The translations under genes were made by a program, and so were the position numbers. Shown piece by piece: positions 1 through 8,456 of a stretch of DNA of 64,000 nt. Source of the stretch: a bacterium. Lineage in GTDB: Bacteria; SZUA-79; Acidulodesulfobacterales; Acidulodesulfobacteraceae. The stretch lies in assembly GCA_021784835.1 (NCBI GenBank), contig JAJYHI010000124.1, positions 2,492-66,491 on the forward strand, given 5' to 3'. Position 1 is the first letter of the stretch, and the number at the start of each line of letters is the position of its first letter. The notes below the pieces were generated by a model that was given only the letters and a program-made list of their open reading frames with translations, made no database searches and was not told the origin of the DNA.

Positions 1-702
1 GAAGATTTTGGATATCCTGAAGCCGTCAGGGTTATGTTGAGAAGCGAGCCGGATATAATGATGATAGGCGAAATAAGGGACGAAATTACCGCAAAACATG
101 CGCTGATGGCTGCAGAAACGGGTCATCTCATCATGACTACGCTTCACGCTAATTCGTCTCTGTCGATATTCGGAAGATTTAAATCTTTAAATATAGATGT
201 CGTTCAGTTATTTTCGGTATTAAGATTCGTAACGGCGCAGAGGCTGTATAATCCTTTATGTCCAGAATGCAAAAAAAAGATATATTTCGAAGAGTTACCT
301 TCTATTTACAAAAAAGCCCTGATGCAGGACTTACGATTTACCCCAGAAACAGGTTATGAAATGAATATAAAAAGTAAAAATAACGTAGCAAGATTTATCG
401 ATACGACTTCAGATTTTAAAGAGGTAAAATTTCTCGATGCCGTTTTTGTGAGAGGAGAAAAAAACTGCGACAGTTGCGGCGGAACGGGATACGATAAAAG
501 AAAGCCGCTTATTGAAATTGCCGAGTTTAATGAATCTGCAAAAGAGGAAATATATAAAGACTTAAATTTATTGTTTAATCAGTCTTACTTAGAATCCGTT
601 TTAATAAATTTATCGGGATTTAAATCTTTAAAAACGCAGGCATTTGAAAAATTGCTTGCAGGCGATATAGATCCCCAAGCTTATTTTAGTTTGTCGAGGT
701 AG
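1..702 (+). CDS. GspE/PilB-type assembly ATPase, C-terminal part
   Basis: This is the last 233 residues of a cytoplasmic hexameric ATPase that powers a type IV pilus or type II secretion machine. The reading frame is open at base 1, so the N-terminal and Walker A parts lie outside the window. Visible are the Walker B segment (IMMIGEIRD), the His box (TGHLIMTTLHAN) and two CxxC pairs (CPEC and CDSC), which make the zinc-binding tetracysteine typical of GspE/PilB rather than PilT retraction ATPases. It ends 4 bases before the platform-protein gene, so the two are almost certainly co-transcribed. T4P and T2SS versions cannot be told apart from this fragment alone. Confidence 0.93.
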   Translation, partial: EDFGYPEAVRVMLRSEPDIMMIGEIRDEITAKHALMAAETGHLIMTTLHANSSLSIFGRFKSLNIDVVQLFSVLRFVTAQRLYNPLCPECKKKIYFEELPSIYKKALMQDLRFTPETGYEMNIKSKNNVARFIDTTSDFKEVKFLDAVFVRGEKNCDSCGGTGYDKRKPLIEIAEFNESAKEEIYKDLNLLFNQSYLESVLINLSGFKSLKTQAFEKLLAGDIDPQAYFSLSR

Positions 703-706
703 ATTT

Positions 707-1984
707 ATGTTAAAAAATTATTTAGTCAAATTTTATACCCCTGAAGGTAAAAGTCTGATAAGAAATATTAAGGCGCAAAATTTATCGGATGCGGAAACGC
801 TTATTTTAGAAGAAGGCTATATGCCGTCATTTGTTTTACCCAATATTTTTTTAGATGCAATAAACCCTACCGGCAACGGAGGAATGAAAGACGCCGAGCT
901 TGCGGTGTTTTTTAATGAACTACATCATCTCGTCAAATCTACCGGTTCGGTCGGCAAATCTTTTAGTTATATGGACAAAGATATACCAACGCCTGAATCT
1001 TCAAAAAAATATGATTTGCTATATTTATTAAAGCGCCTATATTACAGCCATAAGCTTTCAAAGATAAAAAATCGTAAAAAATTGATAAAAAACTGCATTT
1101 ATTTGTTGGATAAAGGGGAAAGCGTTAAAGAAGCGTTTGCGAGGAATAATTTTGAAGAAATAGCGCTTTCCTTAATAGATTTAGCGGAATCTACCGGCGA
1201 TTATTCGGAATCTTTTTTAAAAATATCCGAATATTTCGAAACTAAAAATATTTATAAAAAAAATATTATAGGAACCTTAGCTTATCCTTTATTTTTATTT
1301 TTACTGCTGTTTATAGCTTTTTCGGTTTTTCTTTATTACGTCGTTCCGACTTTTTCGTTATTCTTTAAGCAGTTTCCGAATATTCCCTTGTCTACGGTTT
1401 ATACGTTAAAATTGTTCGGGCGGTTAAAAAATATTTTTATCTATATAATATTTTTCGCCGTTCTTATTTTCGCCGCTTTTTTGTCGGATTTATCCGGAAT
1501 AAAAACTAAAGCGTTTTCCTTTTTGCAAAACATACCTCAGTTAAAAAATATTTTAAATTACTCTTATTTAAACTGGATTTTTTATCAATTTTCTTTAATG
1601 ATATCTTCGGGCGTGACGGTTAACGCAGTATTCGATTATTTTGGAAAAAACAGTTCTAAAGTATATTTTAGAAATAAATTTAAATCAGTTTATCAAGATT
1701 TAATTAAAGGCAATACGTTGTTTGATTCTTTGCATAAAGCCGATTTTTTGCCGGAGGATGCCATAGAGTCTATAAGGTACGGCGAAATAGGAGGGTTTTT
1801 ATCCGAAACGGTTTTGAATCTTTCTAAGGAATTTAAAGAAAAAGCGGACAGATATATGAAAATATTTACTAAAGGATTGTTTTTGCTTGCAATGATAGGC
1901 GTAGTACTTTTTTTGCTATTAATGTTTTTTTCTTTATTTTTACCTCTTATTCAGGGAATGGTGGGTTTGTCGGCTAATTACTAA
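707..1984 (+). CDS. GspF/PilC-type inner-membrane platform protein
   Basis: This is a 425-residue polytopic platform protein that couples the assembly ATPase to pilin polymerisation. The family has two repeated cytoplasmic helical domains. Here they appear at about residues 60-180, followed by a hydrophobic segment near 190-215, and at about 285-390, preceded by a hydrophobic segment near 240-260. A final hydrophobic segment lies near 390-418. The repeated signatures 'SLIDLAESTGDYSE' and 'ESIRYGEIGGFLSE' correspond to the conserved E-x-G motif of each GspF domain. Length is normal for the family (about 400). The ribosome-binding site (gaggt) lies just upstream. Its position directly after the ATPase gene supports the assignment. 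Confidence 0.92.
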   Translation: MLKNYLVKFYTPEGKSLIRNIKAQNLSDAETLILEEGYMPSFVLPNIFLDAINPTGNGGMKDAELAVFFNELHHLVKSTGSVGKSFSYMDKDIPTPESSKKYDLLYLLKRLYYSHKLSKIKNRKKLIKNCIYLLDKGESVKEAFARNNFEEIALSLIDLAESTGDYSESFLKISEYFETKNIYKKNIIGTLAYPLFLFLLLFIAFSVFLYYVVPTFSLFFKQFPNIPLSTVYTLKLFGRLKNIFIYIIFFAVLIFAAFLSDLSGIKTKAFSFLQNIPQLKNILNYSYLNWIFYQFSLMISSGVTVNAVFDYFGKNSSKVYFRNKFKSVYQDLIKGNTLFDSLHKADFLPEDAIESIRYGEIGGFLSETVLNLSKEFKEKADRYMKIFTKGLFLLAMIGVVLFLLLMFFSLFLPLIQGMVGLSANY

Positions 1985-2043
1985 AATTATAAATAAATTT
2001 AAAACTAAAAAACAAAAAAATTAAATTTATCCGGAGGAAAATT

Positions 2044-2697
2044 ATGATTGCGCTAAAAAAGAAAGAAATTAAAATTAAAAGCAAAAAAAGCAAAAAAATT
2101 AATGACAAGTTGGATTTTCACTCACTAAAAATTTATAAAAACGGGAACGGTTTTACCCTTATGGAAATTATAGTCGCAATGATAGTAGTCGGAATACTTT
2201 CGGCAGGGGGATTAATGGTTTATAACGGATTAATAGGTTCTTCCAATGTTACTGCAACGGTTCAATCGGTTACTAAATTAGAATCGGCCGTAAATTCTTA
2301 TATGCAGGTAAACGGCGGGAGTATAATTCCCCCTGCCGGCGTTTCTCTTCCATATGCTATGCAGGAAGACAACCTGCTCCCTTCTTCATGGACGGTTAAC
2401 GGCAATAACGTTATACCGCCTAATGCGGGTTTTGTTTCCGCATATCAAATTTCTACCGATTCAAATCCGGGACAGTATATTTACGTCATCGGCATAAACG
2501 CTCCGCAGATGACGAATGCCCAGGCTTTAAACATATGCAATTCTTTAGAAAACTCAATATCCGGCGTAGATACCGAGGGCAGTCCCGTCTTTAACATAGG
2601 TAACGGTCAAAATTGCTTGACGGATCTGTTCAACGGTAATGCAGCTTCGGCAAATAATTCAAATTTTCAGGGAAGCCTGACCTTTACATTTAATTAA
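2044..2697 (+). CDS. type IV pilin-like protein (prepilin)
   Basis: This 217-residue prepilin has a long basic leader of about 36 residues, then a class III methylation/cleavage motif (G|FTLMEII) and a hydrophobic helix (to about residue 65). Cleavage by a prepilin peptidase would fall after G36, and the +5 Glu needed for assembly is present. The C-terminal part is a Gly/Asn/Ser-rich globular headpiece with two Cys that could form a disulphide. A strong ribosome-binding site (ggagga) precedes the ATG. It is the most canonical pilin here, so it is probably the major subunit or a major-like pseudopilin. Whether it is pilus or T2SS is not resolved. Confidence 0.88.
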   Translation: MIALKKKEIKIKSKKSKKINDKLDFHSLKIYKNGNGFTLMEIIVAMIVVGILSAGGLMVYNGLIGSSNVTATVQSVTKLESAVNSYMQVNGGSIIPPAGVSLPYAMQEDNLLPSSWTVNGNNVIPPNAGFVSAYQISTDSNPGQYIYVIGINAPQMTNAQALNICNSLENSISGVDTEGSPVFNIGNGQNCLTDLFNGNAASANNSNFQGSLTFTFN

Positions 2698-2776
2698 CAA
2701 GTTAACAATCGTTAAAACAGCGAAAATTAAATTGAAATTAATTAAATCCTTAAAAAAGCTATTAAAGGTTATTTAT

Positions 2777-3445
2777 ATGAAACGTTACGGCTATTACATT
2801 ATTTTAAATATAATGTTTGTTTTTTACTTATTTTTATTGCCAAAATTTTCTTTCGGAATGTCCGGTATGCCTAAGGGTCAAATATATAATATGGAAGCGC
2901 AAAATATCGTCAATATTACAGATTTATTAATAAAGGCAGAACATGCTTATTTTCAAAACACGGGAACTTTTACGGATATCACGAGTTTGGAAAACAATAA
3001 GCCGGCGTATTTAAGTCCGATGAAAGTTTATAATTTTCAAGGAGATTCATGTTTAGAAAAATTACTCTTTAAAAGCACGACAAATATATGCATTAATTTA
3101 CAAAACGAATCAATCGAAATTTATATTCCTTTAAATTTGGCCAATGAAGATATAGTCGCTAAAGAAATAAGCAAAGGCATAACGGGTAAGACGGGGCAGG
3201 TTTCCGATATTAACGGCTTAGGCGTAGTAACTTTTAGTTTAAACGACGCAGCGCCCTCTTTTCATTCTGCTTCTGCCTCTAACTCTAATACTGGCGCGTC
3301 TTCACCGGTTTCATCGGTAAACGTAAGTCCTAACGCCAACGGAGGTATTAATTATACCAATACCGTAGGGACGCAGAGCAATTTATTAACAAAAGTAACG
3401 CAGACAATAACAAACTTTTTTGCATCTGTCTTAAGTCTTTTTTAA
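2777..3445 (+). CDS. pilin-related secreted protein lacking a prepilin leader
   Basis: This 222-residue protein is encoded between two prepilin genes. The frame stays open to a TTG at 2732, but the ATG at 2777 has an aaagg ribosome-binding site and begins a convincing signal peptide (MKRYGYYIILN, hydrophobic to about residue 26, then FSFG|M). There is no G|FTLxE motif. The region 'AQNIVNITDLLIKAEHAYF...F.DITSL' resembles the post-helix part of the pilin at 3459 ('AQNVSVLANTLINAESTY...F.SISSL'), so I infer a pilin-headpiece relative that is exported through a normal signal peptide. The Ser/Asn-rich tail (residues 150-200) looks like a linker. Its function is unknown; a periplasmic accessory or capping protein is one possibility. 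Confidence 0.7.
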   Translation: MKRYGYYIILNIMFVFYLFLLPKFSFGMSGMPKGQIYNMEAQNIVNITDLLIKAEHAYFQNTGTFTDITSLENNKPAYLSPMKVYNFQGDSCLEKLLFKSTTNICINLQNESIEIYIPLNLANEDIVAKEISKGITGKTGQVSDINGLGVVTFSLNDAAPSFHSASASNSNTGASSPVSSVNVSPNANGGINYTNTVGTQSNLLTKVTQTITNFFASVLSLF

Positions 3446-3458
3446 AAATGGAGGTGTT

Positions 3459-4421
3459 ATGAATATTAATTTTGCTAAAATTTTAGAAAATAATAATAAA
3501 GGATTTTCGCTTGCAGGAATTATTGTTTCGATGATAGTTTTGTCGATAATGACTGCGTTAAGCATACCTGCGCTTCAGGGTATTGTATGCGAAAATAGAG
3601 CGCAAAACGTATCTGTTCTGGCAAATACTTTGATAAATGCCGAAAGTACCTATGTTAATAATAATAGTAAATTCAGTAGCATAAGTTCTCTTCAATCTGC
3701 AGGGTACATAGCTAAAGGCATAGGCATAAATTTTGTCGGAGGCAATCCAAATTCGAATTGCATATACGGAAGTATAAAAACGGAAGACGATACTAAAATA
3801 TGTTTAAGCGTTAATAATGCCGTTAATAATGGTACCGCTCAGGAAATCAGTTATACTCTTGCCGTTACTCCTTCGCAAAGCGGCGAACCTAACGACTATT
3901 ATAATTTTTATAAAGAAATAAGGCACGATATTCCCGGAAGTTCGTTAGTTAACGGAAACGAAATAATTTATATAGACCCTATAGCCTTAAGCAATGGAGA
4001 CGGCGGCATTTATGAACAGTACATAGGAAAGAGTTTTTATATTACAGGCGCAATTTGTTATGTTACGCAAACTATGAGTCGTTATAATCGTGACGGATGG
4101 TCAAGAGACTGGGCAGACGGCGAATTGAAGTTATATTTTATAGTTGAAGCTATTGACGGAAATAGCGCTATATTGAGCTATGCCAACGATCCTTATTCCG
4201 GATGCGGCGGAGGTTCTGCATATACAAATAATTCCGGCGTTACCTATACTGAAAATTACTGGGTAGGAGGAGCGTTTCAGAGTAAATATCTTCCTGAAGT
4301 TTACGGGAACGTAAGGTATTCTTATTGGGAAGGCGGAATGAATTACGTTCAAGTAGAACCCGCAGGATATGAGATAAAAATACCTGCAAATTATCTTCCA
4401 GACCTTATAAAATTAAATTAA
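3459..4421 (+). CDS. large minor pilin-like protein, no Glu at +5
   Basis: This 320-residue prepilin has a short leader (cleavage after G15, KG|FSLAG) and a normal hydrophobic helix. The residue at mature position +5 is Gly instead of Glu. In known systems Glu5 is missing from the tip pseudopilin GspK and some minor pilins. The headpiece is large (about 270 residues), with an aromatic- and Gly-rich C-terminal half (residues 185-315) containing Cys residues that could pair. A good ribosome-binding site (ggaggt) precedes the ATG. Being the third pilin-related gene, large and without Glu5, it is best read as a tip or initiating minor pilin, possibly an adhesin. No specific adhesin family was recognised. 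Confidence 0.8.
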   Translation: MNINFAKILENNNKGFSLAGIIVSMIVLSIMTALSIPALQGIVCENRAQNVSVLANTLINAESTYVNNNSKFSSISSLQSAGYIAKGIGINFVGGNPNSNCIYGSIKTEDDTKICLSVNNAVNNGTAQEISYTLAVTPSQSGEPNDYYNFYKEIRHDIPGSSLVNGNEIIYIDPIALSNGDGGIYEQYIGKSFYITGAICYVTQTMSRYNRDGWSRDWADGELKLYFIVEAIDGNSAILSYANDPYSGCGGGSAYTNNSGVTYTENYWVGGAFQSKYLPEVYGNVRYSYWEGGMNYVQVEPAGYEIKIPANYLPDLIKLN

Positions 4422-4435
4422 ACTTAAAAAAAATT

Positions 4436-5629
4436 ATGTATAAAAATTTTATTTATATTGAAGAATACGATATATATCAGTATTTTGACGGCGATAAATC
4501 ATTTTTTTCGCATGAACGTATCGACGATTATGCAGCCGATTTTGAAATAGAACATGCAGTTTCGATAATATCTAAAAATATAAATTTTTCGATTATACCG
4601 GAAAAAAGATTAAAAGACGGTAAAAAATTTTATTTAAGCCGTTACGTAGGAAAATCTTATAAGAACGAATCTTATTTTTTTGCGGATGGTATAAATGGAG
4701 GATGCGGATTTTATCATACCCTGCCTTTAAATATTAAAAAATATTATTCGTTATTTAAAGGAATAGATATAGTTATTCCATACGATTTTTTGGTGATAGA
4801 GTTTTTAAAAGAAAAATTTAACGGCATTAATCTTAAAAAAGATTTTCTATTTATAGAAAAAACCGACGACGTATATAAAATGATTTTAGTTTCAAACGGT
4901 TTTAGCATAATGCCGGTTTTAAGTTTTAAGGCGGATATGTTAATGGATAATCTTAATATTTTGAAAACCAGAATAGATTCCGAAAATATTGGCATTAAAA
5001 TAGAGCAGATAATTGCCGACTGCGATTGCGCCGATTTTAAAAATTTTTTCGGAAATGTAGAAATATTAAATTTTACGGCTAAAGATTTTTTTGAATATTT
5101 TAAAAGCATAAACAAAAATATCCCTCATTTTGAAGATATAGAAATAAAATTTAAAAAAATAGAAGATAAAAAAAATAGGGCAAAAAATATTTATATCGCA
5201 GTTTTAATATTTGCTATATTTTTAATGGAAGTGCTGGTTGTATCTTACCGAAAAAAAACATTTTACGAAGTGCAAAAAATAAGAGAAATGAACAAAAAAA
5301 TTTCCGTTTTATCTTTAAAAATAGATAAAGATAAAAGTAAAATTTTATTTAACGAGGATTTCCCTAAAGTTAATATTGCGAATTATTTAAAAAAATTTTT
5401 TGCGATTTTACCGAAAAGCGTCAAAATAAAAAAAATCAATATTATAAAATCGGGAGCAGGATATATTTTTAATGCAACCGTATTTGGTACCGACGGTTAT
5501 AGGATATTCTCGCATAATTATAATGCGCTATCAAAAAAGTTGGACGGAAAAAAAACTTTAAGCGTTAAATATTTTTTCGACAAATCTGGAAAACCTTCAA
5601 TGAAATTTTTAGGATTACTAAAAAAATAA
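4436..5629 (+). CDS. GspL / PilM-PilN-like assembly platform protein
   Basis: This 397-residue bitopic protein has a soluble N-terminal part (residues 1-245), one hydrophobic segment (about 249-270), then a coiled-coil-like stretch (about 273-300) and a compact C-terminal domain. 'IANYLKKFFAILPKSVKIKKINI' (residues 317-339) resembles the start of PilN periplasmic domains. The arrangement of cytoplasmic actin-like domain, TM and ferredoxin-like domain in one chain is that of GspL, or of PilM fused to PilN. The N-terminal sequence is too diverged to identify ATP-binding motifs. No clear ribosome-binding site is visible, and it starts 14 bases after the previous gene, so coupled translation is likely. 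The following PilO- and PilP-like genes support the role. Confidence 0.7.
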   Translation: MYKNFIYIEEYDIYQYFDGDKSFFSHERIDDYAADFEIEHAVSIISKNINFSIIPEKRLKDGKKFYLSRYVGKSYKNESYFFADGINGGCGFYHTLPLNIKKYYSLFKGIDIVIPYDFLVIEFLKEKFNGINLKKDFLFIEKTDDVYKMILVSNGFSIMPVLSFKADMLMDNLNILKTRIDSENIGIKIEQIIADCDCADFKNFFGNVEILNFTAKDFFEYFKSINKNIPHFEDIEIKFKKIEDKKNRAKNIYIAVLIFAIFLMEVLVVSYRKKTFYEVQKIREMNKKISVLSLKIDKDKSKILFNEDFPKVNIANYLKKFFAILPKSVKIKKINIIKSGAGYIFNATVFGTDGYRIFSHNYNALSKKLDGKKTLSVKYFFDKSGKPSMKFLGLLKK

Positions 5630-5678
5630 ATTAAACAAACTAATATTCAAAATACGACAAATTAAAAAATAATACAAA

Positions 5679-6182
5679 ATGAAAAAAATTAAGAACAAAA
5701 GGTCGATAATATTAATTTTATTATCTTTAACCTCGGCTTGTATATTGTTTTATGGGTTAATACCTTCTATAAGCTATTTTTATAAATTAAATAAATCATA
5801 TACTTACGAAAAAAATACTATCAGACAGTTAAAAATTAATATTAAGAAAGATAATAAGATTAAAACTATTAAATTTACGGCTGGAAAACATGAATTTTAT
5901 AGTTATATGGTGTCTTTTTTATCTTATGCGAGATATTTAAAAGAAAACGGATTTAATATCGGAATTAGCATCCAAAAGACGGAAAATAGGAAAAATGTTC
6001 AAGATGTTTATTTAAAAATAACTAACTTTACGGTGGCATTAAGTAATTTTTCGGACATCGATGCCTTATTTTCTTTAATAAAGACGCTTAAATCGTTTCC
6101 ATTCGAAATAAAAAAAATTAATATTAAATCCGGAAGAAAAATAGATGCAATTATAAACGCCGAACTTATTGGTTTTAAATAA
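5679..6182 (+). CDS. PilO/GspM-like inner-membrane protein
   Basis: This 167-residue protein has a basic N-terminus, one transmembrane segment (about residues 9-30), a short coiled-coil-like region (35-55) and a small C-terminal domain. Sequence identity to PilO or GspM is not obvious, but the size, topology and position between the GspL/PilN-like and PilP/GspC-like genes match. In known systems PilO or GspM pairs with the PilN or GspL periplasmic domain to link the platform to the outer-membrane secretin. Starting at 5679 leaves no recognisable ribosome-binding site. The assignment rests mainly on context. Confidence 0.6.
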   Translation: MKKIKNKRSIILILLSLTSACILFYGLIPSISYFYKLNKSYTYEKNTIRQLKINIKKDNKIKTIKFTAGKHEFYSYMVSFLSYARYLKENGFNIGISIQKTENRKNVQDVYLKITNFTVALSNFSDIDALFSLIKTLKSFPFEIKKINIKSGRKIDAIINAELIGFK

Positions 6183-6210
6183 AAATAAATTTTAATAAAA
6201 AGAGGGGCTG

Positions 6211-6822
6211 ATGAAATCTAAAGTTAAAAAATTTGCGGTTATTATTTTTGCATTTTTTATATTTATAACGGTGCTATCGACGTTAAGCAGACTAAAATCG
6301 GGAAATAATAAAAAAATAAATATTTTGCATAATACGTCTTGTAAAAATAAAAAAATTACTAAGCTCAATTTAAGCGTTAAAGGTAAATATACAGACCTGA
6401 AAGCTGAATCTACGGAATTATCTAAAAAACCGCTTAAAGATATTTTTAGTATTCCGAATAAAAAATACGAAAATTACAGCAGACTTTTTATTTTGCACTC
6501 AAAGTCACAAAAAAATGTAGTCGCGGACTACGTTGCAAAACCGGCGCCGTATCTCATTAACGCAAATAGCGGTTTTAATAAAGGCGGAAATTTAAGCAAC
6601 GTCGTTAAAAATTTGAAATTTAAAGGATTTTCAGGCAAAAATAAACGGACAGTGGTTTTAATATTTACGGGCGGCAATACTGCTTTGGTAGCAATAAACG
6701 GTAAAAAACATTATATTCATACGGGAGAAAATATAGGCGGTATTTTTATTTTAAAAGTCGAGCCTTCAAAAATAATTTATACGCGTAAAGGGAAAATTTT
6801 ATATAAATATTTAAATGATTAA
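6211..6822 (+). CDS. PilP/GspC-like periplasmic linker
   Basis: This 203-residue protein has an N-terminal membrane anchor (about residues 7-27), a low-complexity linker rich in Lys and Ser, and a C-terminal beta-rich domain at about 145-203. The C-terminal segment (VVLIFTGGNTALVAINGKK, then HTGENIGGIFILKVEPSKIIY) has the pattern 'aiingk..rvGd.i.g..v..I....v.l' of the GspC homology region and PilP, which bind the N-domains of the secretin. A ribosome-binding site (gagggg) precedes the ATG. It is the last gene of the cluster, ending 5 bases before the end of the convergent MFS gene. No secretin gene is in the window. Confidence 0.72.
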   Translation: MKSKVKKFAVIIFAFFIFITVLSTLSRLKSGNNKKINILHNTSCKNKKITKLNLSVKGKYTDLKAESTELSKKPLKDIFSIPNKKYENYSRLFILHSKSQKNVVADYVAKPAPYLINANSGFNKGGNLSNVVKNLKFKGFSGKNKRTVVLIFTGGNTALVAINGKKHYIHTGENIGGIFILKVEPSKIIYTRKGKILYKYLND

Positions 6823-6827
6823 CGATA

Positions 6828-8360
6828 TTAACGATGTATCTTATTTTTTAACATAAGAGCCGGTATTATTCCTATAAGGCATATGACTCCCGCAACGACA
6901 AATACGTCGTCGTAAGATTGGACGGTCGCAAACATTTTAACTACGGAGTCTATAAAACCCATGCCCGGATTAATTTTTGCCGAATTAGCTATGACTGCGG
7001 TATTAGCCTTAAAAAGCCCATTACTGCCAAACGTCGATTTCATTTTAATAAAAGTATTGTTTTTGTAGTTTATTTTATCGCCGTATCTTGTAAGATAATA
7101 AACCTTTTTTGTAGCCAGATAGTTTGCAAAATAAGCGATGCCGAAGCCGGAAGCAAGTCTCATGGTTATAGGCAGCAGACCGGAAGCTTCAGGTATCTGG
7201 TCTTTTTTGACCGAATTTAATCCTGCGCTCATAATGGGCGAATATAGCATGCCAAGCCCTATGCCTCTTATAATTGAAGGATATATTATATCGTAGAGGC
7301 TTGACTGCGTTGAAAGATTCCAATATAAAAAGAGGGAGATAGCCGTCGTCAGCATACCGAAAACAATAAAATATTTTGGGCCCCATTTATCTGCCATTTT
7401 ACCGAAAACGGGAGCCGATAATGCAACGGCTATCGCCGACGGCATCATAATAAGACCGGTCATATAAGGCGTGTAATCCATAATGTTTTCCAAAAAGACG
7501 GGCATAATAAACAACGAGCCGAACAAGGCTATAGCCCTTACTGCATTAATAGACGTTATTAAAGTAAAATTATAATTTTTAAATATTTTAAAATCTATTA
7601 ATGGACGAGAAATAAACGGTTCAAATAAAAAGAACATAAAAAACCCTGCGGCGCTTAAAATTTCGCAGATATGAATGTAGCTTGAATCCCATCCTTTATT
7701 CTGTCCTTCATTAAAAGCTACGAGCATGAATGCTATAGCTATCGCAAAAAAAGCAAAACCTAAAAAATCAAAATTTGCTTTAAAATTAATTCCTTTATGG
7801 TCATCTTCCATAATTATGAGTATCCCTATAAGAGTTATTACCGCAATAGGAGCATTCACGAAAAATACCCACCTCCATGTAAGATGGTCGGTAATCCAGC
7901 CGCCTAAGGTAGGACCGATAGCCGGAGCCGCCATTGCTCCGATACCCCATATTCCCATCGCCCTTCCTCTTTCATGCGGTTCAAAAACCTTGCCCATAAG
8001 CGCTAATCCAAGAGGCGCAATACCTCCGCCCGAAAGCCCCTGTATGACACGGAATGTTATCAGCATATTTATAGAGGTGGCAAAACCGCAAGCCACGGAA
8101 GAAATAGTAAAAAATATTATGCTAAGGACAATAGGTATCTTTAACCCTATTTTTCTTATTATGAATGTTATAGGCATAATTATTATTGCCGTAGCCACGT
8201 TATAAGCTATCATTACCCAGTCGACGTCTTCAAGATTTACGCCTAAGCTTGACATAATTTTCGGTATAGCTATAGTTACTATACTCATGTCGAGCATAAC
8301 CATAAAGAAAAACGCTACGAGTAACAATAAAATCAAATTTTTATATTCTTTAGAGTACAT
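6828..8360 (-). CDS. MFS drug exporter, DHA2 (EmrB/QacA) 14-TM type
   Basis: This 510-residue proton-coupled exporter of the major facilitator superfamily has the DHA2 features. TM1 carries a conserved acidic residue (FMVMLDMSIVTIAIP) and is followed by the 'VDWVMIAYNV' segment. Motif C (GIGAMAAPAIGPTLGGWI) and 'WRWVFFVNAPI' follow, and 14 hydrophobic segments are visible. Substrates are likely toxic hydrophobic compounds but cannot be read from sequence. No EmrA-type adaptor gene is adjacent. A 14-bp inverted repeat (8382-8395) lies upstream of its start. A second, different DHA2 protein is encoded at 25222-26715. Confidence 0.92.
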   Translation of the reverse strand: MYSKEYKNLILLLLVAFFFMVMLDMSIVTIAIPKIMSSLGVNLEDVDWVMIAYNVATAIIIMPITFIIRKIGLKIPIVLSIIFFTISSVACGFATSINMLITFRVIQGLSGGGIAPLGLALMGKVFEPHERGRAMGIWGIGAMAAPAIGPTLGGWITDHLTWRWVFFVNAPIAVITLIGILIIMEDDHKGINFKANFDFLGFAFFAIAIAFMLVAFNEGQNKGWDSSYIHICEILSAAGFFMFFLFEPFISRPLIDFKIFKNYNFTLITSINAVRAIALFGSLFIMPVFLENIMDYTPYMTGLIMMPSAIAVALSAPVFGKMADKWGPKYFIVFGMLTTAISLFLYWNLSTQSSLYDIIYPSIIRGIGLGMLYSPIMSAGLNSVKKDQIPEASGLLPITMRLASGFGIAYFANYLATKKVYYLTRYGDKINYKNNTFIKMKSTFGSNGLFKANTAVIANSAKINPGMGFIDSVVKMFATVQSYDDVFVVAGVICLIGIIPALMLKNKIHR

Positions 8361-8381
8361 AAATTAAATTTTACCATATAG

Positions 8382-8395
8382 TGACTTAATAGTCA
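8382..8395. promoter_or_regulatory. short inverted repeat upstream of the MFS gene
   Basis: TGACT and AGTCA flank a TAAT spacer, a perfect 5-bp dyad 22 bases upstream of the MFS start codon at 8360. On the minus strand it is followed by an AT-rich TAAAAT-like -10 candidate. The placement suits a repressor operator of the MarR/TetR kind, but no regulator gene is adjacent and the dyad is short. Confidence 0.3.
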
Positions 8396-8456
8396 TTAAT
8401 TTTATAAGACTTAATTAAAAAAATCATTTTAATAAAATAATTGAAAAATTAGAAAA

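Noticed and set aside
7726..8205. Plus-strand 159-codon frame inside the MFS gene, and similar frames opposite mfd, glyS, uvrA and others
   Set aside because: They are antisense shadows of well-supported genes with no homology or ribosome-binding sites of their own.
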